From positions 124,001 through 188,000 of the forward strand of contig JADLAC010000016.1 in assembly GCA_020848435.1 (NCBI GenBank): DNA of 64,000 bases, given 5' to 3'. Position 1 is the first letter of the stretch. Every line of letters starts with the position of its first letter. Of the stretch, positions 35,050 through 46,300 are shown piece after piece. A model generated the notes under the pieces. That model did not search any database. It had not been told where the DNA came from and saw only the letters and a list, made by a program, of their open reading frames with translations. Both the position numbers and the translations under genes were made by a program. The stretch is from Burkholderiales bacterium. Lineage in GTDB: Bacteria > Pseudomonadota > Gammaproteobacteria > Burkholderiales > WYBJ01.

Positions 35050-36207
35050 TCAAAGCCGCGCGACGACGAGCGGCACCAGCATCTCGTCCTCGGTCACGCC
35101 GCCGTGGTTGCCGATCAAGACGTGGCGCTTTTCACCTGGCAGATGGTCCCTGATGGTGCCGTGGCCGCGCATGACGAGCGTCACGTCGCCGGCCCGATCG
35201 GCCAGGCGGGGATGGGGCGTACCCGGACCGAACCAGCCCGCCGCGATGATTTCGCGGCTCGCACGCACTTCAGCGCGAGCGCCGAGCGCGCCTTGGGCCC
35301 GCCGGATGAATTCCTCGGTCGCGCCGGGTGTGACGTGACAGAACGCAACCCGCGGCTCGCCCGTCAACGGCAAGCGCAGCAGCTCCGCGAGCTGCGGAAA
35401 GCGCTCCAGCTCCAGCGCTTCATCGGGCGGCGTATCGATGAAGCCGTGATCCGCGCTCACCACGAGGGCGGTGTCGGTGCCTGACAAGCGCCGCAGCAAG
35501 TCGGCGAAGGCGGCGTCTATGGCCGTCAAGCGCGTCGCCGTCTGGGTGCTCGCGATGCCGTGCTTGTGCGCCAGCGCGTCGAGCCCGGGGTAATAGGCGT
35601 AGACGTACTTGCGCTCGCTGCTCGCGCGCACGGCGGCGACCACGCAATCGACCAAGCCGGTGAGATCCGAGTAGCCTGATCGCTGCGCCCGGCCGCAGAA
35701 ATGGCGGCTGTAGTCCGAATCGATGATAGGTTGGTGCGACACCACCAGCGAGCGCACGTCGAGCCGGTCGAACAGGCTGCGCGCGGCGAACAACTGCTCG
35801 GAACGAATGCCGATCTCGCCGAGCGGGACATCGTCCCCGCGACGGCGAAACGGCAGCGCCGCGGCCACGACCTCGGCCTCGGGAAACCAGTTGAACCAAC
35901 CGATATGCCCGTGCTCCTGCGGGCTTGCGCCGGTGAACGAGGTCGTGATCGCGCTCGCCGTCGTGGACGGGAACACCGAGGTCAGCCGCCCGGCGAGGTG
36001 ATCGAACAAGGCGCCGCCGCGCCCGAGCTCGGCGAGATAGTTGTAGCCCAAGCCGTCGACCAGGAAGAAGACGATATTGCGCGCGCCGACCAGCGCCTCC
36101 GGCGGCAAGCAGTCGAGTATCGCGTGCGGGGTGGAAGCGCCGCGCCCCGCCGCGATCGACGCCATCAAGTTCAACAGGCTGCCGCCGTCGTAGTCGGGCA
36201 GGCGCAT
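35050..36207 (-). CDS. Alkaline phosphatase superfamily protein (type I phosphodiesterase/nucleotide pyrophosphatase-like)
   Basis: 385 aa metal-dependent hydrolase. Blocks: NIVFFLVDGLGYNYLAELGR (metal Asp), FPSTTASAITTSFTGASPQE with the nucleophilic Thr, GHIGWFNWFPEAEVV, YAYYPGLDALAHKHGIAST (Asp and His ligands), VVSADHGFIDTPPDEA and LIGNHGGVTEDEMLVPLVVA with the final His. All ligand positions are filled. ATG 36207 overlaps the stop of the upstream Lhr helicase gene (ATGA), so the two are translationally coupled. Substrate unknown; the coupling to a helicase gene invites a nucleic-acid-end or nucleotide substrate, which is speculation. Confidence 0.87.
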   Translation of the reverse strand: MRLPDYDGGSLLNLMASIAAGRGASTPHAILDCLPPEALVGARNIVFFLVDGLGYNYLAELGRGGALFDHLAGRLTSVFPSTTASAITTSFTGASPQEHGHIGWFNWFPEAEVVAAALPFRRRGDDVPLGEIGIRSEQLFAARSLFDRLDVRSLVVSHQPIIDSDYSRHFCGRAQRSGYSDLTGLVDCVVAAVRASSERKYVYAYYPGLDALAHKHGIASTQTATRLTAIDAAFADLLRRLSGTDTALVVSADHGFIDTPPDEALELERFPQLAELLRLPLTGEPRVAFCHVTPGATEEFIRRAQGALGARAEVRASREIIAAGWFGPGTPHPRLADRAGDVTLVMRGHGTIRDHLPGEKRHVLIGNHGGVTEDEMLVPLVVARL

Positions 36208-39200
36208 CAGGCGAGAAACCCCAAAGCGGGCGCCAGCGCATGCCGGCGAATGAGCGCATCGCGGGCCTCGCGCTGCGCTTGCGCGTCGAGCTCGCGCGCG
36301 AGCTCGACGCTGCCCCCGCTCGACCAGGCGATCGGCGTGCCGTCGCGATACAGCACGCGGTTTCCCGTCAGCGCGGGCACCCTCGGCCCCGGTGTCAGGA
36401 TGCCGGCGAGGTTCAGCGGATCGGCGCCGCAGACCGCCACCAGCTCGCCGTTGCGCGGCGCGCGGCGGGCTTCGCGCAAACCGGTAACCGCCTCGGGCAA
36501 AGCGAACTGCTCGCCCCAGACGCCGCCGACGAAGCGCCCGCCGCGAATTTCGCCGCGCGCTTCCAGCCGGCGCAGCGCGCGTAACAGATCGCGCCAGGGT
36601 GGCAGCCACGACGCCTCGCGCTCGAGCAGGCGCCAGAAGACCACGCCGTAGCGCTTGAGCAGCGTGCGCGCGACGTGCTCGGCAACGTCGCTGCCCGCCG
36701 CGGGTGGAGCGCGCCGCGTCAAGGTCCAGCGACCGGCGTCCTCGATACCGAACAGGGCCGAGCGGCGGCGGCGCTTGCCGCCGGCAATGGGCTTGCGCCG
36801 ATCCTGCGGCAGCAGCAGGGCGCGCAGGCCGATGAAGCTGTCGGAGCTGAGCAAGCCGAGCGAAACCAGCTCACCGATCGATTCCTCGACCTGGGTGCGC
36901 AGCAAGCCGACTCCGGCAACGATCTCGTCGAAAAACGATGCGCCCTGGACGGCGAGATAGTCGTACACGGCGCGCGTGGGCGAGCGCAGCGCCGGCGGCT
37001 CGAGTGCCGGGACAAGTCCCGCGAACAGCGCCAAGTTGCGCCGCGACACGAGTGCGATCGGCGTGACCCGCACCGGCGAGCCGGCGAACGGCGTCGCGCC
37101 CGGCTCGATCCGCGGCTGCGACAGGCGCATCCACGCCGCCCGCCCCTTGAGGCAAAGCTCGTCCAGCCACTGCGGCTCGTAATCGCTCACGCGTGCGGGC
37201 AGGAGCGCCGTCTCCCATGCCACCGCGGGCGCCTCGAAGCCTTCGAGCACGCCGATCACGGCCGCCACCGCGTCGGGCCCGGCCATGCGTGAAGCCGATG
37301 CGACATGCTGCCAATTGAGCAGGAAGCGCATGCAATCGGCGGCGCTCACCGGCTCGATCTCCGCGCGCAGGCGCTTCACCGTGTAGCGATGGATGCGGGC
37401 GAGCAAGCGGCGCTCGCACCACTCGGTGTCGGCAGCGGCGGCGGTGAACCTGCCGCGCATGGCGAAGCCTTCGGTTTCGAGCCTGAGGAGCGCGCCATCG
37501 ACGTCGGCGCGATCGAATCCCAGCGGGGTCGCGAGCGCCGCCGCGGTGGTGGGCCCGCTGCCTTCAAGGCGTCCGCGCACGATTTCGGTGAGCGCCGCCT
37601 CGGGCTCCCATGCCGGCGTCGCGAACTCGCTCGGCACCGAGACGGCAGCGCCGGTCACGCTGGCGGGCGCGGCCGCTCGCCATACCGGCAGGCGCTCGAC
37701 CGCGCTCCAGAGCGCCGGCGCCCGCGCGTGCACGCGCACCGGCACGACCCGTCGCTGTGCCGCGAGATCCTGGAGCAGCACGCCCCAGCCAGGGCTCGCG
37801 TCGATCTCGGCCTGGGTGAAGGCGTGCATCCACAGCAAGGCGTCGTGCAGCTCAGCGGCGCTATCCGCGCTCGGCCAGGCTTCTTCGCGCACGCGCGCGA
37901 TCGCGGACTCGTCCAGCCGGCCGAGGTCGCAGACGTTGTCCGGATCGAGCCAGCGCCGGCCCAGCACGGCCTGGGTGCGGCGCTCTTCGAGCGGCGCGTC
38001 GTCGAGAAAGGCATACGGGCGCGCCGCCAGGATCTCCATCGCGAGCGGCGAAGGCTCGGTCACGTCCTTGGCGAGGACCCGAATGCGCCCCGCCTCGCGC
38101 GCCGCGAGCACACGCTCCAAGCCCTCGGCATCCATGGCCACCGTGAGGCAATCGTCTAGCGTCTGCTGCACCAGCGGATCGTCGGGAATCTCGCGATCGC
38201 CGACGATGTTCTCCGCGCATGCGAGCTGGTCGGGAAACACCGCGGCCATGAGATCTTCGGCGATCATGCGCTGGAGCTGCGTTGGCACTTTCTTGCTGCC
38301 GCGCGCGCGCGGCAGCGCGAGCGCGATGGATGCATTCCAACGCCAACGCGTGGCGAACATGGGCGCTGCCAGCAGAGCTTGAATCAGCAACGGCCGCACC
38401 GAGCCCGAATGCAGGTACGCGGCCACCTCGTCGAGCGGAAAGCTGTGGCTCGTGCCGAGCGAAAGCACGATCGCGTCTTCGGTCGCCGCCGCCTGCAGCT
38501 CGAAGTTGAACTTGCGGCAGAAGCGCTTGCGCAGCGCCAAGCCCCACGCGCGATTGATGCGGCTGCCCCAGCGCGAATGGATCACGAGCTGCATGCCGCC
38601 GGACTCGTCGAAGAAGCGTTCCAGCACGATCGTGTCCAGGGTCGGCAACACGCCGAGCGCGCTCCGAGCCGCGAACAGATAATCCACCAACTGTTCGGCT
38701 GCCGCGCCGCCGATGCCGATGCCGTTCAGCAAGTACTCGAGCGCCGCCCCACGCCCCCCGTCCTGAAGTTTCTCGTCCAGCGACTCGACCAGGCGCGATA
38801 CCGATAGCGACAGCTCATCGGAGCGCGCCGGCGCTTCGCCCAGCCAGAACGGAATCGTGGGCGGCAGCCCCGCCGCATCCGCCACGCGCACCCGCCCCGC
38901 CTCGATCCGAAGCAATCGATACGACGTGTTGCCGAGCTGGAAGATGTCGCCCGGCAGGCTCTCGACGGCGAAATCTTCGTTCACCGAGCCGACGCGATGC
39001 TCGTCGGGCTCCAGGATGACATCGTAATCGGCATTGTCGGGAATGGTGCCCGCGCTGGTGATCGCCGTAAGACGCGCGCCGCGACGCGCGCTCAGCCGCC
39101 GATTCACGGCATCGCGATGGATGTAGGCACTGTGGCGCCCGCGGCGCGTGGTATAGCCCTCGGCCAGCATCCGCACGACGTCGGCATACGCTGCCCGCGT

Positions 39201-40574
39201 CAGGCCGCGATAAGGATAAGCGCGGCATGCCAGCGCATACAGCTCGTCCTCGCCGATGTCGCCGCACGCGACTTCGGCCACGATCTGCTGCGCCAGCACG
39301 TCGAGCGGCGCTTGCGGGATGGCGATCCGATCGAGCTCGCCGCGCCTGATCGAATCGAGCAGAGCGACGGCTGCGAGCAGATCATCGCGCGAGGTCGGAA
39401 ACAACCGCCCCTTCGGTGTGCCCGCGACCGAGTGCCCGGCCCGCCCCACGCGCTGCAGCAACGCCGCGATGGTGCGGGTCGAGCCGAGCTGGCAGACCAG
39501 ATCGACATCGCCGATGTCGATACCGAGCTCCAGCGAAGCGGTCGCGACCAGCGCCTTCAGCTCGCCGCGCTTCAAACGCTGTTCGGCCTCCAGGCGCTTA
39601 TCGCGCGCCATGCTGCCATGGTGCGCGCTCACGTGCTCGGCACCCAGGCGCTCGGACAGATGGCGTGCCGCACGCTCCGCGAGCCGGCGCGTGTTGACGA
39701 ATACGAGCGTCGTGCGGTGCGCCTCGACCAATTGCGCGACCCGGTCATAGACCTGTGACCAGGCCTCGGTCGACATGACCGCTTCGAGCGGCGTGGGCGG
39801 AAGCTCGATGGCGAGATCGCGCCGGCGCGCATGGCCGGCATCGACGATGGTGCATGCCGCGTTCGGATCCGCGCCGACCAGGAAACGCGCCATCAGCTCG
39901 ACCGGCTTTTGCGTGGCGGACAAGCCGATGCGGGTCAAACGCCGCCCGGCCAGCGAACACAGCCGCTCGACGCTGAGCGCGAGGTGCGAGCCGCGCTTGT
40001 CGGGCGCGAGCGCGTGGATCTCGTCGACGATGACGGTGCGCGTGGTCGCGAGCATCTTGCGGCCCGATGCCGCGCCGAGCAGGATGTAGAGCGATTCGGG
40101 CGTCGTCACCACGATGTGCGGCGGCTGGCGGCGCATGCGATCGCGCTCGCCCTGCGGCGTATCACCCGTGCGCACCATGGCGCGGATGGGCACCCCGGGC
40201 AGTCCCATGCGCTTCAATTCGGCCTGGATGCCTGCGAGCGGCCAGTCGAGATTGCGCTGGATATCGTTGGAGAGCGCCTTGAGCGGCGAGACGTAGACGA
40301 TGCGGGTCTCGTCGCCGAGCGCACCGCGCAGCCCCTCGCGCACGAGTTGATCGATCGCGGCGAGAAAAGCCGCCAGCGTCTTGCCTGATCCCGTTGGCGC
40401 GGCGATGAGGACGTCGCGCCCGGCATGGATCGCCGGCCAAGCGGCACTCTGCGCCTGCGTCGGCGCATCGAACGCCGCGCGAAACCAGGCAGCGAGCGCC
40501 GGGTGGAAGGCGGCGAGCGGATCGAGATGGGTGTCGCGGGCGTTCACGACGACTGCCGCCCTACGCCGCGGCAA
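36207..40574 (-). CDS. lhr: Lhr-family DEAD/DEAH-box helicase (full-length)
   Basis: About 1455 aa ATP-dependent helicase. Walker A is [20 protein letters not shown] (residues 59-66 the loop), Walker B is [20 protein letters not shown], motif VI lies in [20 protein letters not shown] with QRVGRAGHS. After the two RecA domains come the winged-helix and Lhr-core regions ([20 protein letters not shown]) and a long C-terminal extension with winged-helix repeats, as in the long Lhr proteins. Starts: TTG 40574, 3 bases after the DUF1840 stop, or GTG 40547; neither has a strong ribosome site. Lhr enzymes unwind RNA:DNA and act in DNA repair. Confidence 0.93.
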   Translation of the reverse strand: MPRRRAAVVVNARDTHLDPLAAFHPALAAWFRAAFDAPTQAQSAAWPAIHAGRDVLIAAPTGSGKTLAAFLAAIDQLVREGLRGALGDETRIVYVSPLKALSNDIQRNLDWPLAGIQAELKRMGLPGVPIRAMVRTGDTPQGERDRMRRQPPHIVVTTPESLYILLGAASGRKMLATTRTVIVDEIHALAPDKRGSHLALSVERLCSLAGRRLTRIGLSATQKPVELMARFLVGADPNAACTIVDAGHARRRDLAIELPPTPLEAVMSTEAWSQVYDRVAQLVEAHRTTLVFVNTRRLAERAARHLSERLGAEHVSAHHGSMARDKRLEAEQRLKRGELKALVATASLELGIDIGDVDLVCQLGSTRTIAALLQRVGRAGHSVAGTPKGRLFPTSRDDLLAAVALLDSIRRGELDRIAIPQAPLDVLAQQIVAEVACGDIGEDELYALACRAYPYRGLTRAAYADVVRMLAEGYTTRRGRHSAYIHRDAVNRRLSARRGARLTAITSAGTIPDNADYDVILEPDEHRVGSVNEDFAVESLPGDIFQLGNTSYRLLRIEAGRVRVADAAGLPPTIPFWLGEAPARSDELSLSVSRLVESLDEKLQDGGRGAALEYLLNGIGIGGAAAEQLVDYLFAARSALGVLPTLDTIVLERFFDESGGMQLVIHSRWGSRINRAWGLALRKRFCRKFNFELQAAATEDAIVLSLGTSHSFPLDEVAAYLHSGSVRPLLIQALLAAPMFATRWRWNASIALALPRARGSKKVPTQLQRMIAEDLMAAVFPDQLACAENIVGDREIPDDPLVQQTLDDCLTVAMDAEGLERVLAAREAGRIRVLAKDVTEPSPLAMEILAARPYAFLDDAPLEERRTQAVLGRRWLDPDNVCDLGRLDESAIARVREEAWPSADSAAELHDALLWMHAFTQAEIDASPGWGVLLQDLAAQRRVVPVRVHARAPALWSAVERLPVWRAAAPASVTGAAVSVPSEFATPAWEPEAALTEIVRGRLEGSGPTTAAALATPLGFDRADVDGALLRLETEGFAMRGRFTAAAADTEWCERRLLARIHRYTVKRLRAEIEPVSAADCMRFLLNWQHVASASRMAGPDAVAAVIGVLEGFEAPAVAWETALLPARVSDYEPQWLDELCLKGRAAWMRLSQPRIEPGATPFAGSPVRVTPIALVSRRNLALFAGLVPALEPPALRSPTRAVYDYLAVQGASFFDEIVAGVGLLRTQVEESIGELVSLGLLSSDSFIGLRALLLPQDRRKPIAGGKRRRRSALFGIEDAGRWTLTRRAPPAAGSDVAEHVARTLLKRYGVVFWRLLEREASWLPPWRDLLRALRRLEARGEIRGGRFVGGVWGEQFALPEAVTGLREARRAPRNGELVAVCGADPLNLAGILTPGPRVPALTGNRVLYRDGTPIAWSSGGSVELARELDAQAQREARDALIRRHALAPALGFLA

Positions 40575-40577
40575 CGC

Positions 40578-40919
40578 TCAAAGCAGCGGGTCCTTGGTCG
40601 GCGCCCAGGTCACATCGGCCTGCGCCTTGGCGGCTGCCTCCAGCAAGCCGATTAAGGGGTAGGCGCGTTGTCGCAGGTTGACCGGCGGCGGCGCGTGCTC
40701 CGCGTCCTCTTCCGGCGCGGCGCTAGGCGGATTTCCCGACGCCTTGGCGCCGACCACCGCGATCGCCTGCTTCAAGCGCTCCAACGCGGGCGCGATATCG
40801 GCGCCGAGCAAGGCGCCCGGCACGACCCCGCTCTGCCCCATGAGCTTCAGCAATTCTTCGGCGACATGGCCGAACATGGTGATATCGGCGGCCACCTTGG
40901 TCTTGAAGGTGATGAGCAT
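40578..40919 (-). CDS. DUF1840 family protein
   Basis: 113 aa protein of unknown function found mainly in betaproteobacteria. It opens MLITFKTKVAADITMFGHVA, the conserved amino terminus, continues ELLKLMGQSG, and after a Pro/Ala/Glu-rich linker ends with LRQRAYPLIGLLEAAAKAQA and VTWAPTKDPLL. AGGAGG lies 8 bases upstream of ATG 40919. It is the first gene of a leftward unit with the Lhr helicase and the phosphatase-like protein. The 204 bases between it and the PEP-CTERM gene contain an AT-rich patch near 40980 but nothing identifiable. Confidence 0.92.
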   Translation of the reverse strand: MLITFKTKVAADITMFGHVAEELLKLMGQSGVVPGALLGADIAPALERLKQAIAVVGAKASGNPPSAAPEEDAEHAPPPVNLRQRAYPLIGLLEAAAKAQADVTWAPTKDPLL

Positions 40920-41123
40920 GCGCGAGCCTCCTGGGGAATGGGCGGCAGATACCGATTCTCGGGCAAATCGAACCCGCCCCTAATAAAAAGAGACTTGCGC
41001 GAGGGCGGCTTGTTCCCGGCCCGCCGATGCATCAGCGCGATCATCGAGCGCTCACGCCATCGCTACAGCAGGTGCGCGCGCTTACGCTACCGGGCTGGTG
41101 CGCCCATCAAGGTCATCGAACGT

Positions 41124-42005
41124 TCACGCCCCGCATACTTTCAAGATCGGCGGAAGACGTGGTCTCGATTTGACGGCCCGCACGCGCTGCCGCATGCGCC
41201 ATCCCAGGATGCCGAGGCCGAGGCCGAGGCTCACCCAGGTGTGCGGCTCGGGTACTGCCTGGATGAACACGCTGCCGGTCGGATTGGCAAACTGGGTCGG
41301 TGTCAACGAGCCGATCGCCCCCCACAGCTCCACCGTGCCGAAACCGCTGCCGTCGCCGCCGTCGGCGATTTCGTAGACGCGCATGCTACCCAGGCCTGCA
41401 TGGTCCGCGAAGTAGAAGTAATCGGCCCGGTCGGCGGCCGTGTAGGGGCTGCCCGCGTTCGGCGTGCTTACCCAGCGCAGCGTGTCCTGCAAGACGTGAC
41501 CGGCAAACGCCGGATCGTTGGATTGCGTCGTGAGCCGGAAGGGGAGATTCACACCGGCGAACGCCCAGAAGACGCCGTTCTCGAGCTCGAAGCTACCGAG
41601 CAGGAAGCTGTTCGTGGGCCCGGTGCCGAACACCGGCTGCGCTGGCGCGGGCGTGAAGCGGATGAGATTGCGCGGATCCTCGATCGAGAACCCGGGGTTC
41701 GCGGGATCGTCGCGCTCGATCCAGTACTCGACGCCGGAGGCAGGAACGAAGAAGCTCGTCTGCGCCGTGCCCATGCCGGGATGGGCTTCGAAGCCGGGCA
41801 GTGGCTCGCTCGGAACCAGGACTTGGCCGTTGATATAGGTGAGCGCGCCGGTGATGCCACCGACCGGCGTCACGTCGCCGTAGCCCGCCGGCCCGGAATA
41901 GCCCAGGAAGCCGCCGGAGACCGACACCAGGCTCGGTTGCATCGCGGCCGCCGATGCGGCCGTCAGGCCGAGTATCATCCCGGCACAGCATTGCTTCATG
42001 CTCAT
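41124..42005 (-). CDS. PEP-CTERM sorting domain-containing secreted protein
   Basis: 293 aa exported protein. A signal peptide (MSMKQCCAGMILGLTAASAA) leads a beta-rich region of unknown function with repeated Gly/Ser/Thr segments. The C-terminus has the sorting signal: AVPEPHTWVSLGLGLGILGW followed by the basic tail RMRQRVRAVKSR. PEP-CTERM proteins are cleaved by exosortase (EpsH/XrtA) and usually linked to exopolysaccharide or biofilm. No exosortase or polysaccharide gene is in the window. ATG 42005 has AAAGG upstream; ATG 41999 is an alternative. The core could not be assigned to a named domain. Confidence 0.85.
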   Translation of the reverse strand: MSMKQCCAGMILGLTAASAAAMQPSLVSVSGGFLGYSGPAGYGDVTPVGGITGALTYINGQVLVPSEPLPGFEAHPGMGTAQTSFFVPASGVEYWIERDDPANPGFSIEDPRNLIRFTPAPAQPVFGTGPTNSFLLGSFELENGVFWAFAGVNLPFRLTTQSNDPAFAGHVLQDTLRWVSTPNAGSPYTAADRADYFYFADHAGLGSMRVYEIADGGDGSGFGTVELWGAIGSLTPTQFANPTGSVFIQAVPEPHTWVSLGLGLGILGWRMRQRVRAVKSRPRLPPILKVCGA

Positions 42006-42219
42006 CGAATGTTGCCTTTCGTACGTCGGTCCAGCTCGCCCGAATGGAAAAGCCGTTCCAGGCGCCATGGCGTCAACCGTGCGAGCGCTACTGGTTCACG
42101 GATCCATGGGGCGCATCGATATTCCTCATCGGGGTTTGCAGCACGATCCGCGCCAAGTTCGATGGGGTGCGCGGACGTGCGGCGGTCAGGTCCTGCCCGT
42201 TGCATTCAAGGCTACAGAC

Positions 42220-43224
42220 ATGCCCACCAATCAGCGCTGGCTGCTGACCGCGCGGCCGGTCGATATTCCGGGGCCGCAGCACTTCGTGGCCGACGCCGTG
42301 CCGGCGCGCGCCCCCCACGCCGGTGAAGCGCTGCTGGAGACCCTCTATCTGTCGATCGATCCCGCCATGCGCTCGTGGATGAGCGCAGGCACGCTCTACC
42401 AGCAGGCAATTCCGCTCGGCGAGGTGATGCGCGGCGGAGGCATCGCGCGCGTGCTCGAAAGCCGTGCCGAGGGCCTGGCCGCGGGCGATGTCGTACAGGC
42501 GCGCCTGGGCTGGCAATCGCATCCGACCCTCGCGGCGCGCTATCTACAGAAGATCGACTTGGGCCTGGGGACCATCGAAGACTGGATCGGGCCGCTCGGC
42601 TTGAGCGCCGTCACGGCCTATTTCGGCTTGCGCGACATCGGCGCGCTGCGCCCCAACGATCGCGTGCTCGTATCAGCCGCCGCGGGCGGGGTCGGCCAGG
42701 TCGCCGTGCAGATCGCGCGCATCGAAGCTTGCCGCGTGGCCGCGATCGCGGGCGGGGCGGAGAAATGCGCTTACGCGCGCGACGCGCTCGGCGCGCACGC
42801 GACCATCGACTACAAGGCCGAAGCGGACTTGTCCGCCGCGATCGCCCGCGCCTGTCCCGACGGCATCGACCTGTATTTCGACAACGTCGGCGGTGCTACC
42901 CTCGATGCCGCGCTGGAACACTTGCGCGAAAACGCGCGCGTGGTCCTGTGCGGCCGGATCTCGCAGACAGCCGCTGCCGAGCCCTACGGCATCCGCAACC
43001 TCGGCAAGCTCGCGGCCGTGCACGGGCGCATGCAGGGTTTTCTCGTCTTCGGCTACCACGCGCGTTACGATGAGGCGCGTACCTGGCTCGCCGCACGGCT
43101 TCGCGACGGCAGCCTGCGGCAGCGGCTGCACGTGCTTGAGGGTCTGGCACAGGCCCCGCTGGGGCTGCGCATGCTCTTTCGCGGCGAGAACATGGGCAAG
43201 CTGGTCGTCCGCGTCGCCAGCTAG
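42220..43224 (+). CDS. NADP-dependent oxidoreductase, CurA/leukotriene B4 dehydrogenase-like
   Basis: 334 aa medium-chain reductase lacking zinc ligands, reducing double bonds of enones with NADPH. Family blocks: NQRWLLTARPVDIPGPQHFV at the start, LYLSIDPAMRSWMSAG, GLSAVTAYFGLRDIGALRPN, VLVSAAAGGVGQVAVQIARI and GIDLYFDNVGGATLDAALEH, all typical of COG2130. Ends GENMGKLVVRVAS. ATG 42220 is the family start; the ribosome site is weak. It is followed after 38 bases by the nitronate monooxygenase gene, probably on one transcript. Confidence 0.92.
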   Translation: MPTNQRWLLTARPVDIPGPQHFVADAVPARAPHAGEALLETLYLSIDPAMRSWMSAGTLYQQAIPLGEVMRGGGIARVLESRAEGLAAGDVVQARLGWQSHPTLAARYLQKIDLGLGTIEDWIGPLGLSAVTAYFGLRDIGALRPNDRVLVSAAAGGVGQVAVQIARIEACRVAAIAGGAEKCAYARDALGAHATIDYKAEADLSAAIARACPDGIDLYFDNVGGATLDAALEHLRENARVVLCGRISQTAAAEPYGIRNLGKLAAVHGRMQGFLVFGYHARYDEARTWLAARLRDGSLRQRLHVLEGLAQAPLGLRMLFRGENMGKLVVRVAS

Positions 43225-43259
43225 CTAACCAACGGACCAGGGACGAATTGGGAGGATAG

Positions 43260-44228
<969 letters not shown>

Positions 44229-44375
44229 CCTGGTTATCTCAGCCGCCGTTACGGCAGGGCATCGCCAGCGACTCGCTCGATCGCCCAGGAACCGAGCGCC
44301 ACTCGCCCGTACTCGCCGCGACATCTCCGTTCGCGCGCCGGCGGCCGGGCCTTCCGGCCAGGCCGCGACCACGGA

Positions 44376-45011
44376 TCACGCCGGCAAGCTCGGGTGGCTG
44401 GGCGGGATGGTCGGGCGCTGGGCGTGGAAAGCGACCAGCCGGTCGATGTTCGAGCGCCCGCGCCAGTCGAACAGCTTGCGGAAGTCCACCCATTGCACGC
44501 TGACGACGAGGTTCAGATCCAGCACTGAAAACCATCCCGGAACGAAGCCCTCCGGCGTGGCGCGCTTGTCCAACCAATCGAGGATGCTGTGCACGCGCTT
44601 GTGCTCGCGCTCGAGATAAGGCGGGTCCTTGACCACACCACTGTGGGTGCCGAAGCGCAGCATGGTGAGGCCGCTGTTGAGCAGGGTCTCGATTGCCGAG
44701 AGCACTTGCAGATCGTCCCACCGATGCTCCGCGCGCACCAACGCCGGCACCAGCGCCGGCCGCGGTGCGTCCTCGGGCGTGCCGGGATACTGCGTGAGCA
44801 GGTAATCGAGGATGACGTTTGACTCGAACAGGATGCGGCCGTTGTCGTCCAGGGCCGGCACGCGCCCGCAGGGATTGATCTCGCACCCGTAGTCGTTCTG
44901 CAAGCGGTCCATCGCCACGGGCTTGTTCTCGTACGCCAAGCCCTTCTCCGCCAGCATGACGCGAACCTTGCGCGTGTAGGGGGAAAGCGGGCTCATGTAT
45001 AGCGCGCGCAT
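44376..45011 (-). CDS. Glutathione S-transferase family protein
   Basis: 211 aa. The amino-terminal thioredoxin fold reads MRALYMSPLSPYTRKVRVML with a Ser/Tyr active-site region, then GRVPALDDNGRILFESNVIL with the cis-Pro and glutathione-contact Glu-Ser. The C-terminal helical domain has ILDWLDKRATPEGFVPGWFS and LNLVVSVQWVDFRKL. GAAAGGAGACC precedes the start at 45011. It follows a Bug receptor gene on the same strand (108-base gap). Specific role unknown; detoxification or isomerisation are usual for the family. Confidence 0.9.
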   Translation of the reverse strand: MRALYMSPLSPYTRKVRVMLAEKGLAYENKPVAMDRLQNDYGCEINPCGRVPALDDNGRILFESNVILDYLLTQYPGTPEDAPRPALVPALVRAEHRWDDLQVLSAIETLLNSGLTMLRFGTHSGVVKDPPYLEREHKRVHSILDWLDKRATPEGFVPGWFSVLDLNLVVSVQWVDFRKLFDWRGRSNIDRLVAFHAQRPTIPPSHPSLPA

Positions 45012-45119
45012 CGATGGTCTCCTTTCGCATTTACTCGTCAGTTCTTCGCCGGCAGCACGCCGTGCTGAACGTAACGCTACACGTAGTTGATGTGGCGGCG
45101 ATCGTCTGTAATTGGGGAA

Positions 45120-46127
45120 TCAGTCGATGCGTATGCCGGCGTCCTTCACGACCTTGGTCCAGCGCGCGATCTCCGAGCTCAGGTATTCGCCCAGCGCCGC
45201 CGGCGTTCCGCCGACCACGCCCAGGCCGACGCTGCGAAAGCGCTCCTGCACCTCGGCACTTTGCGCCATGCGATTCATCTCAGCATTGAGCCGCTCGATG
45301 ATCGCGCTCGGCGTGCCGGCCGGGGCGTAGATCCCGGACCACGTCGTCACGGTGCAACCGGGCAGGCCCAATTCGGCGAGCGCCGGCACCTCGGGTAATT
45401 CCGGCACGCGCTGCGGTGCGGTCACCGCCAGCGTGCGCACTTTTCCGCCGGCGCGCACCTGCGGCAGGATCTCCGCGATCGGATTGAAGATCGCCTGCAC
45501 CTGAGCGCCGACCAAGGCTACCAGCGCCGGCGCGCCGCCCTTGAACGGCACGTGCAGCATGTCGATTTTCGCGTTGGCGAGGAATTGCTCGACGGTCAGA
45601 TGGGTGATGGTGCCGGCGCCGGCGGAGGCATAACTCACCTGCTTGGGCTTCGCCTTGGCGAGCGCGATCAATTCCTGTACCGAGTTGACCGGTACGCTCG
45701 GATGGACCGCGAGCACGTAGAACGATTGGCCGACCGCTGCCACCGGCGCGAAGTCCTTGATCGGATCGTAGGGAAGCTTCGGATACAGCGGCACCGTGGT
45801 GGCGAGCGACACGCTGGCGAGCAGCAAGGTGTAGCCGTCGGGTGCCGCGCGCGCGACCAGCGCGCTGCCGATGGTGGTCCCGCCGCCCGGGCGGTTGTCG
45901 ACGATCACCGGCTGGCCCAAGCCTTCGCTGAAGCGCTGCGCCACCAGGCGCGCGACGATATCGGTCGTACCGGCGGGCGCGAGCGGCACCACGATCCGGA
46001 TCGGGCGCGCCGGATAGCGCGCAGCTTGCGCCATGGCATCGATCGGCGCCGCCGCCACGGCGGCGATGAGCACAAGCGCGGCCTTCATGGACTGGGCCCG
46101 CGCCGAGCCTCGAATCACGCTGGTCAT
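45120..46127 (-). CDS. Bug/TctC-family tripartite tricarboxylate receptor
   Basis: 335 aa periplasmic receptor. ATG 46127, with GAGGGGG upstream, leads into a signal peptide with a long n-region (MTSVIRGSARAQSMKAALVL) cleaved near AMAQA. The mature protein starts RYPARPIRIVVPLAPAGTTD, has VIVDNRPGGGTTIGSALVAR, AAPDGYTLLLASVSL and HVPFKGGAPALVALVGAQ, and ends VVKDAGIRID. The first ligand loop has APAGTTD rather than PGGxxD. Lipoprotein hydrolase upstream and GST downstream are on the same strand, so a three-gene unit is possible. Ligand not predictable. Confidence 0.93.
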   Translation of the reverse strand: MTSVIRGSARAQSMKAALVLIAAVAAAPIDAMAQAARYPARPIRIVVPLAPAGTTDIVARLVAQRFSEGLGQPVIVDNRPGGGTTIGSALVARAAPDGYTLLLASVSLATTVPLYPKLPYDPIKDFAPVAAVGQSFYVLAVHPSVPVNSVQELIALAKAKPKQVSYASAGAGTITHLTVEQFLANAKIDMLHVPFKGGAPALVALVGAQVQAIFNPIAEILPQVRAGGKVRTLAVTAPQRVPELPEVPALAELGLPGCTVTTWSGIYAPAGTPSAIIERLNAEMNRMAQSAEVQERFRSVGLGVVGGTPAALGEYLSSEIARWTKVVKDAGIRID

Positions 46128-46300
46128 GGCGTTCCCCCTCGCTGTGAGCGTCGTTCGATTCGGCTCATTCGCAGCAGGCATCTTACGCTGCCTTCGCGGC
46201 GCCCGCGTCGGGCTTCGCGAGCACAGGCCCTGAAGGCGCTTGCCGGCACGGCGACGAGCCTCTCGCTGGCCGCAGCGTTCGCGCTCGGCACGGCTTGGCC

